This document shows, piece by piece, positions 26,686 to 35,683 of a DNA stretch of 64,000 nt. Source of the stretch: Amycolatopsis regifaucium (GTDB taxonomy: Bacteria; Actinomycetota; Actinomycetes; Mycobacteriales; Pseudonocardiaceae). The translations under genes and the position numbers were made by a program. Every line of letters starts with the position of its first letter. The first letter of the stretch is position 1. The stretch spans positions 174,777 to 238,776 of the forward strand of contig NZ_LQCI01000004.1 of the NCBI RefSeq assembly GCF_001613935.1, in the 5' to 3' direction. The notes under the pieces were generated by a model. That model ran no database searches. It was not told the origin of the DNA and was given only the letters and a program-made list of their open reading frames with translations.

Positions 26686-27884
26686 CAGAGTCCTTTCGGT
26701 GACCGGCGGTGTTCGCGCAGCGCGAGTACCCCCGAAACGACCACGAAGCCCAGGCCCGCGAGGACGTAGCAGTTCCCCAGCCACTGCTGTGCCGTCGTCC
26801 ACGTCTGACCCGGTCGGTCGAAGGCGGGGAAATACCGGAACGGCGCGGCGACGAAGATCGTGGCGACGACCGCGGTGACGGCGAGCCAGGCCGCCGCCTG
26901 CCGTCGATTCCGGCGTCTGAGCACCGTGTAGGCCGCGGTGGTGAACAGCGCCGGGGCGATCCAGACCCAGTGATGCGACCACGAGGTCGGCGAGATGAGC
27001 AGGGCGAACGTCGCGTTCAGCAGCAGCGCGGGTACCACCGCCGAACGGGACATCGTCAGTGTCACCAGCACGAGCAGCACGCCGGTCAGGATGAGCCACC
27101 ACGGCTTCGCGGCGGCGGAGTCGACCCCGAACCGCGCCAGCACGGCCTGCAGGGTCTGATTGGTGTGGAACGAGGTGCCGCTGATCCCCGACGCTCCGGC
27201 GAGCCCGCCGAACCAGTATCGGGCGGAGGCCTCCGGGGCGACCGCGAACGCGAGGGCCGAGGCGGCGACGAAGCTGCCCGCGGCGGTCAGCGCACCGCGG
27301 AAGTCCTTGCGCAGCAGGAAGAAGAGCAGGAACGCCATCGGCGTCAGTTTCACGGCCGCGGCGAGACCGACGCCGATGCCCCGGTAGCGGCCCCGCGCCA
27401 GCAGGCAGTCGGCCGCTACGAGGCCCATCAGCAGCAGGTTGATCTGGCCGAAGCCGAGGGTCTGGCGCACCGGTTCGAGGAAGAGTGACGGTGTGATCGC
27501 CAGCGCCGCGACGAGCAGTGCCTTCCGCCGATCACCGGACGGCCAGAGGCTCCGGGTGATCGCGTAGAAGGTGACCCCCAGCGCGGCCAGGCTGAGCGCG
27601 AACAGCAGGATCACCGCGCCGGTCCACGGGAGCAGGGCCAGCGGGGTGAGCGGCAGCGCGGCGAACGGCGGATAGATGAACAGCAGCGGGATACCGGCGT
27701 CGGAAAGCGGCAGGGCGCCGTAGAGATCGCCGCCGTTCCACAGGGTGTCGACGCCGAAGCGGTAGATCTCGAGGTCGCTGTGGGAGTCGCCCGCCGTCGC
27801 CCATACCACGACGCAAGCCATCGCCAAGGCGGCGAACGCGCCGAGCGACCACGAGGCCCGCCCGCGCGACGTGGCGGGAAGCAT
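26685..27884 (-). CDS. GT87/DUF2029 family integral membrane glycosyltransferase
   Basis: 399 residues with about 9-10 hydrophobic helices. The family signature is present: SDLEIYRFGVDTLWNGGDLYG followed by FIYPPFAALPL. The Asp-Leu pair early in the first loop is the proposed catalytic region of polyprenol-phosphate-mannose-dependent alpha-mannosyltransferases of this class. AAGGAG precedes the ATG; a longer frame upstream has no support. It probably adds a sugar to a lipid or cell-wall glycan, and may instead be unrelated to the adjacent biosynthetic genes. Confidence 0.85.
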   Translation of the reverse strand: MLPATSRGRASWSLGAFAALAMACVVVWATAGDSHSDLEIYRFGVDTLWNGGDLYGALPLSDAGIPLLFIYPPFAALPLTPLALLPWTGAVILLFALSLAALGVTFYAITRSLWPSGDRRKALLVAALAITPSLFLEPVRQTLGFGQINLLLMGLVAADCLLARGRYRGIGVGLAAAVKLTPMAFLLFFLLRKDFRGALTAAGSFVAASALAFAVAPEASARYWFGGLAGASGISGTSFHTNQTLQAVLARFGVDSAAAKPWWLILTGVLLVLVTLTMSRSAVVPALLLNATFALLISPTSWSHHWVWIAPALFTTAAYTVLRRRNRRQAAAWLAVTAVVATIFVAAPFRYFPAFDRPGQTWTTAQQWLGNCYVLAGLGFVVVSGVLALREHRRSPKGL

Positions 27885-27975
27885 CGTGTGGTGGCTCCTT
27901 CGACGGCGGTGAGTGCCCCCGGACTGTACCGAGGGGGTCGAGAGGCGACTTCCGTCGGCTGCGACGACGTCCCAT

Positions 27976-27991
27976 ATTGGTCTAGACTTTT
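27976..27991. promoter_or_regulatory. dre-like (DasR/GntR) operator candidate
   Basis: ATTGGTCTAGACTTTT shares the GGTCTAGAC core with the DasR site consensus (ACTGGTCTAGACCAST): the left half is near-complete and the right half is weaker. It lies in the divergent promoter of the GT87 gene and the AraC regulator, about 30 bp before the latter's start. Confidence 0.4.
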
Positions 27992-28021
27992 CCATCCCAG
28001 TGTGGTGAAAGGGACCGGTCC

Positions 28022-28927
28022 ATGCGCGGAACGACGGTGTTGCCGAGGACGCCCTGCCTGCAGCCGAAGGCGGGGGAATTGCCACTGCACCGGCTGGAGG
28101 TCCGCGCGCCGGACGCCCTGCCGTTCGCGGTCGGCACCTTCGACACGATCGGTCCGATGTCGCGGGCGTCTTTCCCGCACCGGCACACTTTCTACGAAAT
28201 AGTCCACATCATCGGCGGATCCGGTGACCACGTCGTCGATTTCACGCGCTGGGAAGTGCGGCCACCACAACTCGCGGTCATAGCGCCGGGGCAGGTGCAT
28301 CATTGGGATGCCCGTGATCTCAAGGGATATGTCGTCCTGTTCACCGACGATTTCCTGCTCGAACATCCGGCGGATCGCGAAACTCTGAGACGGCTGAGTC
28401 AGCAGCCGTGGCAGCTCGACGATCGCGCGGCGGAGGAGACGGTGCGGCTGGTCACCGAACTGGACGAGGAATTCCGTTGTGGCGGCCAGGGAACCGATTC
28501 GGTGCTGCGGGCACTGATGCATGTCCTGATCGTGCGGGCGGGGCGGCTTCCCGGCCTGTCCGACGCGCGCCCGCCCGCCCGGGCGCAGGCCGTGGGCACG
28601 GAATTCGCCCGGCTGCTCGGCAGACCCGATCTCGGCCTGTGGTCGGTCGGCGCGCTCGCGGAACGCATCGGCGTCACCCCGGGATATCTGACGGACGCGG
28701 TGAAAACGGCGACCGGCCGGACGGCGGCGCAATTGATGCGCGAGGCGAGGACCCGGGAGGCCAAACGGTTCCTGCTCGGCACCGATCTCTCCGTGCGGCA
28801 GGTGGCCAGCCGGGTCGGTTTCGCGGATCCCGCGTATTTCTGCCGGTTCTTCCGGCGTGAAACGGGATTGAGCCCCGGTGACTATCGCCGGACGGGCGAT
28901 TCCGCCCCGGAGATTCACCACGACTGA
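28022..28927 (+). CDS. AraC family transcriptional regulator
   Basis: 301 residues. An N-terminal cupin-like sensor (~45-120; FPHRHTFYEIVHIIGGSGDHVVDF, with His residues for a metal or sugar site) precedes the double HTH (~200-295; VGALAERIGVTPGYLTDAVK, LSVRQVASRVGFADPAYFCRFFRRE). GAAAGGGA lies 7 nt before the ATG. It is divergent from the GT87-SDR pair and upstream of the secreted dioxygenase, so either may be its target. Confidence 0.9.
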   Translation: MRGTTVLPRTPCLQPKAGELPLHRLEVRAPDALPFAVGTFDTIGPMSRASFPHRHTFYEIVHIIGGSGDHVVDFTRWEVRPPQLAVIAPGQVHHWDARDLKGYVVLFTDDFLLEHPADRETLRRLSQQPWQLDDRAAEETVRLVTELDEEFRCGGQGTDSVLRALMHVLIVRAGRLPGLSDARPPARAQAVGTEFARLLGRPDLGLWSVGALAERIGVTPGYLTDAVKTATGRTAAQLMREARTREAKRFLLGTDLSVRQVASRVGFADPAYFCRFFRRETGLSPGDYRRTGDSAPEIHHD

Positions 28928-29005
28928 CCGGATCAGTCCATCGTCCGCAGCTGATCTTCTCCATACCGTCGATGGTGATTCCCGAGGCCCCCACGAGGAG
29001 CAGGT

Positions 29006-29848
29006 ATGGACGAAGAGAACAAGCTCAGCCGGAAGACGGTACTGCGAGCGGCGCTCGCCGCGGGGGTGGCGGCTCCGGTCGCGCTCATCGGCGGCCCCGC
29101 CCTCGCGCGCACCACCGTCGCGAACGGCAAGGCACCCGAGCTGACCCCGGCCTGTGACGACGGTGACGACCCGACCCCGCCGCAGACCGAAGGTCCTTAT
29201 TTCAAGCCGAATTCCCCGCAGCGAACCTCGCTCGTCACGTCGGGCACGCCCGGTACGAGGCTCACCGTGTCCGGCTACGTCTTCGGTCTCGGTTGCCTGC
29301 CGATCGCGCGGGCGCTGCTCGACTTCTGGCAGGCGGACGTCAACGGCGCCTACGACAACGTGGGGTACACCTTCCGCGGTCACCAGTTCACCAACGACCA
29401 GGGCGCGTTCACGTTGAGCACGATCGTGCCCGGCCTGTACCCCGGCCGGACGCGGCACATCCACGTCAAGGTGCAGGCCCCCGGCCGGCCGGTGCTGACC
29501 ACGCAGCTCTACTTCCCCAACGAGCCGCGCAACAACACCGACTCGATCTTCGACCCGCGGCTGCTGATGACCGTGCGGGACTCGGGTTCGGCCAAGGAGG
29601 CCGCGTTCGACTTCGTGCTGAACGTGCCGCAGACACCGACGTCGACCTCCCGGCCGACCAGTACGACGCCGACGACGTCGACTTCGACCTCCAACCCGCC
29701 CGGCGGGACGACCTGGGCGGCGGGAACCGGCTATTCCGCGGGCGCCCGGGTCACCTACAGCGGTCGCGGTTACGTGTGCTTGCAGGCGCACACGGCCCAG
29801 CCTGGCTGGGAGCCGCCGTCCACACCCGCGTTGTGGCGCGCGGAGTGA
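29006..29848 (+). CDS. Secreted intradiol dioxygenase with C-terminal CBM5/12
   Basis: 280 residues. N-terminal signal (LSRKTVLRAALAAGVAAPVAL; RK instead of RR in a Tat-like context). The intradiol ring-cleavage domain (~50-210) shows the Tyr-Tyr-His-His iron set: Tyr in DNVGYTFRGH and LYPGRTRHIHV with the His-x-His pair. A Thr/Ser/Pro-rich linker (~212-235) leads to a CBM5/12 module (TWAAGTGYSAGARVTYSGRGYVCLQ) expected to bind chitin or cellulose. The same architecture is known from Streptomyces secreted catechol dioxygenases linked to lignocellulose breakdown. RBS GAGGAG. Confidence 0.9.
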   Translation: MDEENKLSRKTVLRAALAAGVAAPVALIGGPALARTTVANGKAPELTPACDDGDDPTPPQTEGPYFKPNSPQRTSLVTSGTPGTRLTVSGYVFGLGCLPIARALLDFWQADVNGAYDNVGYTFRGHQFTNDQGAFTLSTIVPGLYPGRTRHIHVKVQAPGRPVLTTQLYFPNEPRNNTDSIFDPRLLMTVRDSGSAKEAAFDFVLNVPQTPTSTSRPTSTTPTTSTSTSNPPGGTTWAAGTGYSAGARVTYSGRGYVCLQAHTAQPGWEPPSTPALWRAE

Positions 29849-29876
29849 GGAACAGCCGCTGCGGAGGGAGATAAAC

Positions 29877-29929
29877 GCGGGTGGATTCCCGCCGCCGGGA
29901 CCCACACCCCGGCGGCGGGGTCCACCCGC
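29877..29929. terminator. Strong hairpin after the dioxygenase gene
   Basis: Arms 29877-29899 and 29908-29929 pair almost completely (one 1-nt bulge) around an 8-nt loop. It starts 28 nt after the stop codon. Unrelated in sequence to the dispersed palindromes. Confidence 0.8.
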
Positions 29930-30044
29930 CCTCACGCGCGGGGTGGGGTTTTCCCCCGTACGAAGTCGGAGTCCTGCTACAGCGCGCCGCCCCCGCTCCG
30001 CGGACGATGATCGTCTTCGACAACGGAGCGAAGGGGTGAACGGT

Positions 30045-31388
30045 ATGACGAACAGCCGGAAGCGGTGGGGGAGACGGGGATTGGTGGCGGCCGCGGTGGT
30101 GGCCACGGGAGCGGTGCTCGCGCCCGCGATGAGCCCCGCCGTCGCGGAGGAGGCGGCCACGTCCTGGCGGGACCCGGTGCGGTCGCTGGACCGGGCGGCG
30201 CATCCGCTGCGTTCGACCGAACCCGGCCGGAACACCGCCGACCTGCGGGCACTGGGCGGGATGATCGGCGGTGCGAAGGTGGTCGGCCTCGGCGAGGCGA
30301 CGCATGGCTCCCACGAGTTCTTCACCATGAAGGAGCGGGTGTTCCGCTACCTCGTGGAGGAGAAGGGGTTCCGGGCCTTCGCGCTGGAGCTGAGCTGGTC
30401 GGCGGGCCTGGAGATCGACGAGTTCGTCCAGACCGGCAAGGGCGACGTCCGGGAGCTGGCGAAGCGGACGCTGGCCGGTTCTCCCTGGGACCGCGAGGAG
30501 TTCGTGAGCCTGATCCGGTGGATGCGCGACCACAACCGCGCCCATCCCGGCCGCACCGTGCACTTCGTCGGTGACGATCTCGGCGCGCCTTCGGTGAACG
30601 ACGCGTTCTTCGCCAGGATCACCGACTACGTGCGTCAGCACCATCCGGCGGAACTGCCTCGCCTGAACCGGCTCTACACCGGTCTGCGTCCGATCGACGA
30701 CGCGTTCGCCTACCTGCGCAAACCGCTCGACGAGCGGCTGCGGCTCGCCACGCAGGCGGAGCAGGCCTACGAGCTGATCAAGGGCCTTCGCGGCGCGGAA
30801 GACCGAGACTGGGCGGAGCAGCACGCCCGGTTCGTCGCGCAGACCGCCCGGTTCCTCGCCGTCGACCTCGCGGACCCGAAAGGCCTGCCCACCGCGCAGA
30901 TCCTGCGGGACCAGGCGATGGCGCAGAACGTCGCCTGGTGGCAGCGCCGGACCGGGCACAAGATCCTGCTCTCGGCGCACAACGGCCACGTCTCCTACGT
31001 CACCGACAACCCCGGGTTGTACCCGAAGACGCAGGGTGCCTTCCTGCGCGAAACGCTGGGCCGGGACTACCTGCCGATCGGGTTCAGCTTCGACCGGGGT
31101 TCCTTCCTGTCCAAGGACAAGGCGCTCGAAGGCGACTGGAAGCGCTTTTCCGTCCCCGCCGCGCCGGCCGGATCGAACGAGTACGCCCTCGACCAGGTCC
31201 GGTTCGAGGACTTCTACCTCGACGTCCGCACCGCTCCGCCGTCCGCGAGGGGCTGGCTGGACACCGCCCGCCCTACCCGCACCATCGGCACGCAGTTCCC
31301 CGTCGATCCCGCGGCGATCGCGCTCGGGCGGTCCTACGACGTCGTCATCCACCTGCATGACGTCCGCCAGGCCGACGTGAGAAGGTAG
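30045..31388 (+). CDS. Secreted erythromycin esterase family protein
   Basis: 447 residues from ATG 30045 (RBS AAGGGGTG); the longer frame upstream runs through the non-coding leader. A Sec/Tat-like signal (RKRWGRRGLVAAAVVATGAVL, AVAEE) precedes an EreA/EreB/SucB-like domain with the family motif GLGEATHGSHEFFTMKERVF and later LSAHNGHVSY. The His and Glu of the first motif match the active site of erythromycin esterases. Many family members do not act on macrolides, so hydrolysis of an unknown ester is the safe reading. Confidence 0.85.
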   Translation: MTNSRKRWGRRGLVAAAVVATGAVLAPAMSPAVAEEAATSWRDPVRSLDRAAHPLRSTEPGRNTADLRALGGMIGGAKVVGLGEATHGSHEFFTMKERVFRYLVEEKGFRAFALELSWSAGLEIDEFVQTGKGDVRELAKRTLAGSPWDREEFVSLIRWMRDHNRAHPGRTVHFVGDDLGAPSVNDAFFARITDYVRQHHPAELPRLNRLYTGLRPIDDAFAYLRKPLDERLRLATQAEQAYELIKGLRGAEDRDWAEQHARFVAQTARFLAVDLADPKGLPTAQILRDQAMAQNVAWWQRRTGHKILLSAHNGHVSYVTDNPGLYPKTQGAFLRETLGRDYLPIGFSFDRGSFLSKDKALEGDWKRFSVPAAPAGSNEYALDQVRFEDFYLDVRTAPPSARGWLDTARPTRTIGTQFPVDPAAIALGRSYDVVIHLHDVRQADVRR

Positions 31389-31503
31389 TGACTTCGCGCC
31401 CGGTTCGGGGGTTTTCACCCCATTTTCCTGGCGTGCCGGTCCGGATCTCGGTAGTAGTCGGATGTCGCTCTTGTTCCAGTACCCCCAGCGGAGGAAATCC
31501 CTG

Positions 31504-32469
31504 ATGTTCAAACGGATGCTCAGCGCCTTCGGCGTCGGCGGCCCGTCCGTCGACACCGTGCTCGACTCGCCGCACGCCACCCCTGGCGAGGTGATCACCG
31601 GCCAGGTCCGCATCCAGGGCGGTTCGAGCGACGCGCAGATCGAGGAGATCCTGCTTTCGCTGGTCACCCGGGTCGAGGTCGAGCACGGCGACCACGAGCG
31701 CGCCGGGACCGCCGAGTTCCTGCGGGTCAGCGCGGGCCGCAAGGTGAAGGTCACGGCGGGACAGCCGACCACGATCCCCTTCCAGCTCGCTTTGCCGTGG
31801 GAGACGCCGATCAGCGCGGTCGGCGGCCGTGAGCTGCCGGGCGTGGTCGTCGGCGTACGGACCGAACTCGTCATCGCCGGCGCGCCGGACAAGGGCGACC
31901 TCGACCCGGTGCTGGTCGGCCCGCTGGAATCGCAGGACCGGGTGCTGGAGGCCTTCGGCGAACTGGGGTTCTCCTTCCGCAGCGCCGACGTCGAAGCCGG
32001 GCGGCTGCACGGCGTCCGGCAGGAACTCGGGTTCTTCCAGGAGATCGAGTTCTTCCCGCCGTCGCGCTACGCGGGCCGGGTCAGCCAGGTGGAGCTGACC
32101 TTCGTCGCGAGCCCGGACGACCTCGTGGTGATCCTGGAGGCCGACCGGCGCGGCGGCATGTTCCGCTCCGGCGGCGACTCCTTCGGCCGGTTCCACGTCT
32201 CGCACGAGGAGGCTCTGCGCACCGACTGGGCCGCGGCCATCGACGGCTGGCTGGCCAAGGTCGCCGAATCCGGTGGCGGGCATGCCATGTTCGGCGGGCA
32301 CCAAGACCATCACGGCCACTACGGGCACGACTACGACCACCAGGGCCACCACGGTCGTCGTGGTCCGGGGATGGGCGGCATGGTCGCCGGTGCCGCGGCC
32401 GGGGTGGTCGGCGGCATGATCCTCGGCGAGGTCATGGAGGACGTCTTCGACGGCGGCGAGGAGGAGTGA
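31504..32469 (+). CDS. spo0M: Sporulation-control protein Spo0M (arrestin-like)
   Basis: 321 residues. The N-terminal ~250 residues are the Spo0M arrestin-like double beta-sandwich (MLSAFGVGGPSVDTVLDSPHATPGE, LPWETPISAVGG, GIRTEL-type strands). The C-terminus has a His-rich stretch (GGHQDHHGHYGHDYDHQGHHG) and a Gly/Ala-rich hydrophobic helix, which could bind metal and membrane. GGAGG precedes the ATG. Spo0M influences development and membrane processes in Bacillus; the actinomycete role is less defined. Confidence 0.88.
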   Translation: MFKRMLSAFGVGGPSVDTVLDSPHATPGEVITGQVRIQGGSSDAQIEEILLSLVTRVEVEHGDHERAGTAEFLRVSAGRKVKVTAGQPTTIPFQLALPWETPISAVGGRELPGVVVGVRTELVIAGAPDKGDLDPVLVGPLESQDRVLEAFGELGFSFRSADVEAGRLHGVRQELGFFQEIEFFPPSRYAGRVSQVELTFVASPDDLVVILEADRRGGMFRSGGDSFGRFHVSHEEALRTDWAAAIDGWLAKVAESGGGHAMFGGHQDHHGHYGHDYDHQGHHGRRGPGMGGMVAGAAAGVVGGMILGEVMEDVFDGGEEE

Positions 32470-32503
32470 CCGCTTCCTGAGCGGTAATGGCGTTTCCTTC
32501 CCA

Positions 32504-32560
32504 AGTACATGATGGCCCCCTTCCTTGCGCCTAGCGCAAGGAAGGGGGCCATCATGTACT
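32504..32560. repeat. Dispersed palindrome, copy 4, between convergent genes
   Basis: A perfect 27-bp stem (32504-32530 / 32534-32560) with a CTA loop. Its arms differ from copy 3 (19072) only at one position, with compensating change in both arms. It lies between spo0M and the convergent DszC-like gene. Confidence 0.92.
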
Positions 32561-32575
32561 GCCCCGGCTCGGGGC

Positions 32576-33781
32576 TCAGGTGTACCAGGTGGGTTCCGGG
32601 AGTTCGTGGAGCAGCGCGTAGGCGCCGACCTCGCGGCGTTTGTAGGCCACCGGGTCGTGCAGCGAATGCGTGCGCAGGTTCCGCCAGAACCGGTCGAGGC
32701 CGTATTTCGTCGCGCTCGCGCGGGCGCCGGTCAGCTCGAAGATCTTCGTGCCGATTTCGAGTCCGGTGTCGATCACGCGCTGTTTGGCGGCGGCGATGAG
32801 GACCGCGACCTCGCCGCGCGCTTCGGGCGTGAGTTCTTCGCGTGGCGCGTGCAGCACGGCCGAGATCGCCGACCCCGCCTTGTCCACCAGTGCTTCGGCG
32901 GCCCACAGTTTCGACTGGAGATCGCCGTAGCCGTCGAGGATGTACCATTCTTCGCCGGAAGAGGTCTTGTTGTCGCCGCCGTACGGCCACGCGCGGGTGT
33001 GCTCGCGCGTGTACGCCAACGCGGTTTCCAGGGCACCCTGGGCGATGCCGAGGTAGAAGTTCGCGAACACCAGCTGGATCGCCGGGACGTTGAGCGTGTT
33101 GTAGGTCAGCGGGTGGAACTTCTTGTCGACGTAACCCGCCGCGCTCGCCCACGGGACGCGCACGTCGGTGATGGTCACACTGCCCGACTCGGTGAGCCGC
33201 TGGCCGATGTTGTCCCAGTCGTCGTGGAAGACGATACCGTCCTGTTCGGACGGAACGATGGCGAAGATGTGGTCCTCGGTGCCCTCGAGTACACCTTCGA
33301 GCACGGTCAGATCGGAGACCTTGCCGCCGGTGGAGAACGACTTATGTCCATTGTAGACAAGCTCGTCGCCGTCTTCGGTTATCTTCAGGTCGGCGTCGCG
33401 CGGATTGACCGCGCCGCCGAAGAAGAAGTTGCCGCGTGTGTACAGCTCTTCGACCGCGACGATCTGCTCGTCGGTCGCCACCAGCCGCGCGGCCCAGGCC
33501 CAGAGGTAGTGATAGCCCAGCAACTGGCCGATCGAGCCGTCGCCGCGGGCGACCTCGCGGGTCACGCGATAGGCGGTTTCCCAGCTCTGCCCGCCCCCGC
33601 CGTGTTCGACCGGGCCGAGCAGCGTCACGAGGCCGGAATCCTTGAGCAGCTGGACTTCCGCGTACGGTGTTTCGTTCTTCCGGTCGCGCTCGGCCGCGTC
33701 CACCGCTAGTTTCGCGGCGACGTCCCTCGCGGTGGTCAGCCATTCCGTGGCCGACCGGACCCGGTGCTCGGTCGTGGTCAT
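32576..33781 (-). CDS. DszC/SfnB-like flavin monooxygenase (acyl-CoA dehydrogenase fold)
   Basis: 401 residues from the ATG of MTTTEHR; a longer frame has no RBS. The acyl-CoA dehydrogenase fold is evident (GDGSIGQLLGYHYLW, YNGHKSFSTGG, C-terminal four-helix domain), and the tail RFWRNLRTHSLHDPVAYKRREVG is typical of DszC/SfnB-type FMNH2-dependent monooxygenases rather than true dehydrogenases. Members oxygenate dibenzothiophene, sulfones or amines and need a separate flavin reductase, not seen here. Possible sulfur-scavenging role. Confidence 0.88.
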   Translation of the reverse strand: MTTTEHRVRSATEWLTTARDVAAKLAVDAAERDRKNETPYAEVQLLKDSGLVTLLGPVEHGGGGQSWETAYRVTREVARGDGSIGQLLGYHYLWAWAARLVATDEQIVAVEELYTRGNFFFGGAVNPRDADLKITEDGDELVYNGHKSFSTGGKVSDLTVLEGVLEGTEDHIFAIVPSEQDGIVFHDDWDNIGQRLTESGSVTITDVRVPWASAAGYVDKKFHPLTYNTLNVPAIQLVFANFYLGIAQGALETALAYTREHTRAWPYGGDNKTSSGEEWYILDGYGDLQSKLWAAEALVDKAGSAISAVLHAPREELTPEARGEVAVLIAAAKQRVIDTGLEIGTKIFELTGARASATKYGLDRFWRNLRTHSLHDPVAYKRREVGAYALLHELPEPTWYT

Positions 33782-33809
33782 CCTGGTTTCCGTTCTGTGC
33801 GTGGGCGAA

Positions 33810-33847
33810 CGGGAATTCCGGGCAGGGCGGAGCGCCCGGAATTCCCG
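33810..33847. promoter_or_regulatory. Perfect 14-bp inverted repeat upstream of the DszC-like gene
   Basis: CGGGAATTCCGGGC (33810-33823) and GCCCGGAATTCCCG (33834-33847) are exact reverse complements with a 10-nt centre. It lies 29 nt before the DszC-like start and after the ABC operon on the same strand. It could be an operator, a 5'-UTR hairpin or the terminator of the ABC genes. Each arm contains a GGAATTCC palindrome. Confidence 0.6.
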
Positions 33848-33982
33848 GGTGATTCTCGAAGCGAGCGCGGAGACTGCGTCAGGCCGGACAGAGTGTGCCT
33901 TCCATGCGTCCGAGTAGAGCAGTGGCACTACGGGGTGTCAACGAACGTCCGCGCTCTGAGATCGTGGCCGCCCACGGTCACC

Positions 33983-35683
33983 TCAAGCGAGTTGCAACGC
34001 CCAGAAATCGGCGTACCGGCCACCCCGGCTCAGCAGTTCGCCGTGGTGGCCTTCCTCCACGATCCGGCCGCCGTCCAGGAAGACCACGTGATCGGCGCGC
34101 TGGACCGTCCGCAGCCGGTGCGCCACCATGACCACGGTCCGGCCCGCCATCAGCCGTTCGATCCCCTCGTGGACGGCGGCCTCGTTCACCGGATCCAGCG
34201 CGGAGGTCACCTCGTCGAGAAGCACGATCGGCGCGTCCTTCAGCAGCGCCCGCGCGATCGAGACCCGCTGGCGTTCCCCGCCGGACAGCAGCGCGCCGCC
34301 CTCGCCGACGTTCGCCGACCAGCCGCCGGGCAACCGTTCGATCACCTCGTCCAGCCGCGCCGCCGTCGCCGCGGCCCGCACGTCGGCGTCGTCGGCGTCC
34401 GGGCGGCCGAGCCGGACGTTGTCCTCGATGGTGCCGTCGAACAGGTAGACGTCCTGGAACACGATCGCGATCCGCGACATCAGATCGTCGGTGCTGATCG
34501 CGCGGACGTCGACCCCGCCGACGCGGACCGCGCCCGCATCCACGTCGTAGAACCGCGCGAGCAGTTGCAGGACCGTGCTCTTCCCCGCGCCGGACGGACC
34601 GACGACGGCGAGCCGCTGTCCTTCGTGGACGGACAGCGTCAGTCCGTCGAGCACCGTGCGGTCGCCGTGGGCGAAGACGGCCGAGGAGAATTCCAGGTCG
34701 TGCCGTTCCGGCCGGATCGGGGACGGCGGTTCCGGCAGCGGTTCGGTCCGCAGCACCTTGTCGAGCCTCGCCAGCACCGAACGCGCGCCGCGCAGCTTGC
34801 CGCCGATGTCGGTCAACGAGAGCAGCGGATCCGCGCAGCGCGCCGCCAGTACGAGGATCGTCAGCACCTCGGCGGCCCCGATCCGCCCGCCGAGGGCGAG
34901 AAGAGCGCCCAGTGCCAAGAGAACCGTGAACATCGCCTGCACCGTGAACGTCAGGCCCACGACGCCGGGCAGCGCCGACAACGTGGATCGGCGGTTCGCC
35001 CGCTGGAGGTCCCGCAGCGAGTCGTCGAGCAGCCGGAACCGTTCCGCGGTCCGCCCACCCGCCCGCAGCACCGGCTGCGCCTGCAGATACTCGATGACGC
35101 GTCCGGTGGCCTCGTGCCCGCGTTCGGCGCCTTCCTCGTCGGCCGCGGCCGTCGAGCGGCCGGTCCGGACCTGGATCACCGCCACGACCGGGACGGCGAT
35201 CAGCGCGGCCAGCCCGAGCCGCCAGTCGAAGACGAGGATCACGAACACGATCGTCAGCGGGGTGGCGCAGGCGGCGATGAACGGTGCCAGCAGGTGCGCG
35301 AGCACGCTCATCGCCCGCAGGACCCCGGGTCCGGCCAGCACGGACACCTCACCGACCCGGCCCGGGCTGTACCAGCCGATCGGCAGCCGGGCGAGCTGGT
35401 CGCCGAGCCGGTGGTACATCCCGCGCAGCAACGTCGTCCCGGCCCGGAAACCGGAAAGATCGCTGCGGAAGCGCAGGATCGCGAACACCGCGACGGCCGC
35501 GCCGAACGCGAACAGCCACGGCGACGCGTCGCCGGGTGTGCTCCCGAGCAGCGCCCGCAGCAAGGGGACCAGCAGGGCGTAGGACAGGCCTTCGACGATC
35601 GCCGTGGTCGTCATCAGTGCCACGGTGCGCCGCACCGGCGGGGCGTACTCGGGCCCCAGCACACGTAACAGCATCCGGATCAT
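33983..35683 (-). CDS. ABC exporter-fold half transporter (YbtQ/IrtB-like)
   Basis: 566 residues: a six-helix membrane domain (~15-300) and a nucleotide-binding domain (~340-566). Walker A is GPSGAGKST, the signature LSGGERQRVSIARALL, Walker B IVLLDEVTSALDP. It overlaps the upstream gene by ATGA and forms a heterodimer with it. The pair resembles siderophore importers that use the exporter fold (YbtPQ, IrtAB). A substrate cannot be assigned, and no siderophore synthetase lies in the window. Confidence 0.85.
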   Translation of the reverse strand: MIRMLLRVLGPEYAPPVRRTVALMTTTAIVEGLSYALLVPLLRALLGSTPGDASPWLFAFGAAVAVFAILRFRSDLSGFRAGTTLLRGMYHRLGDQLARLPIGWYSPGRVGEVSVLAGPGVLRAMSVLAHLLAPFIAACATPLTIVFVILVFDWRLGLAALIAVPVVAVIQVRTGRSTAAADEEGAERGHEATGRVIEYLQAQPVLRAGGRTAERFRLLDDSLRDLQRANRRSTLSALPGVVGLTFTVQAMFTVLLALGALLALGGRIGAAEVLTILVLAARCADPLLSLTDIGGKLRGARSVLARLDKVLRTEPLPEPPSPIRPERHDLEFSSAVFAHGDRTVLDGLTLSVHEGQRLAVVGPSGAGKSTVLQLLARFYDVDAGAVRVGGVDVRAISTDDLMSRIAIVFQDVYLFDGTIEDNVRLGRPDADDADVRAAATAARLDEVIERLPGGWSANVGEGGALLSGGERQRVSIARALLKDAPIVLLDEVTSALDPVNEAAVHEGIERLMAGRTVVMVAHRLRTVQRADHVVFLDGGRIVEEGHHGELLSRGGRYADFWALQLA

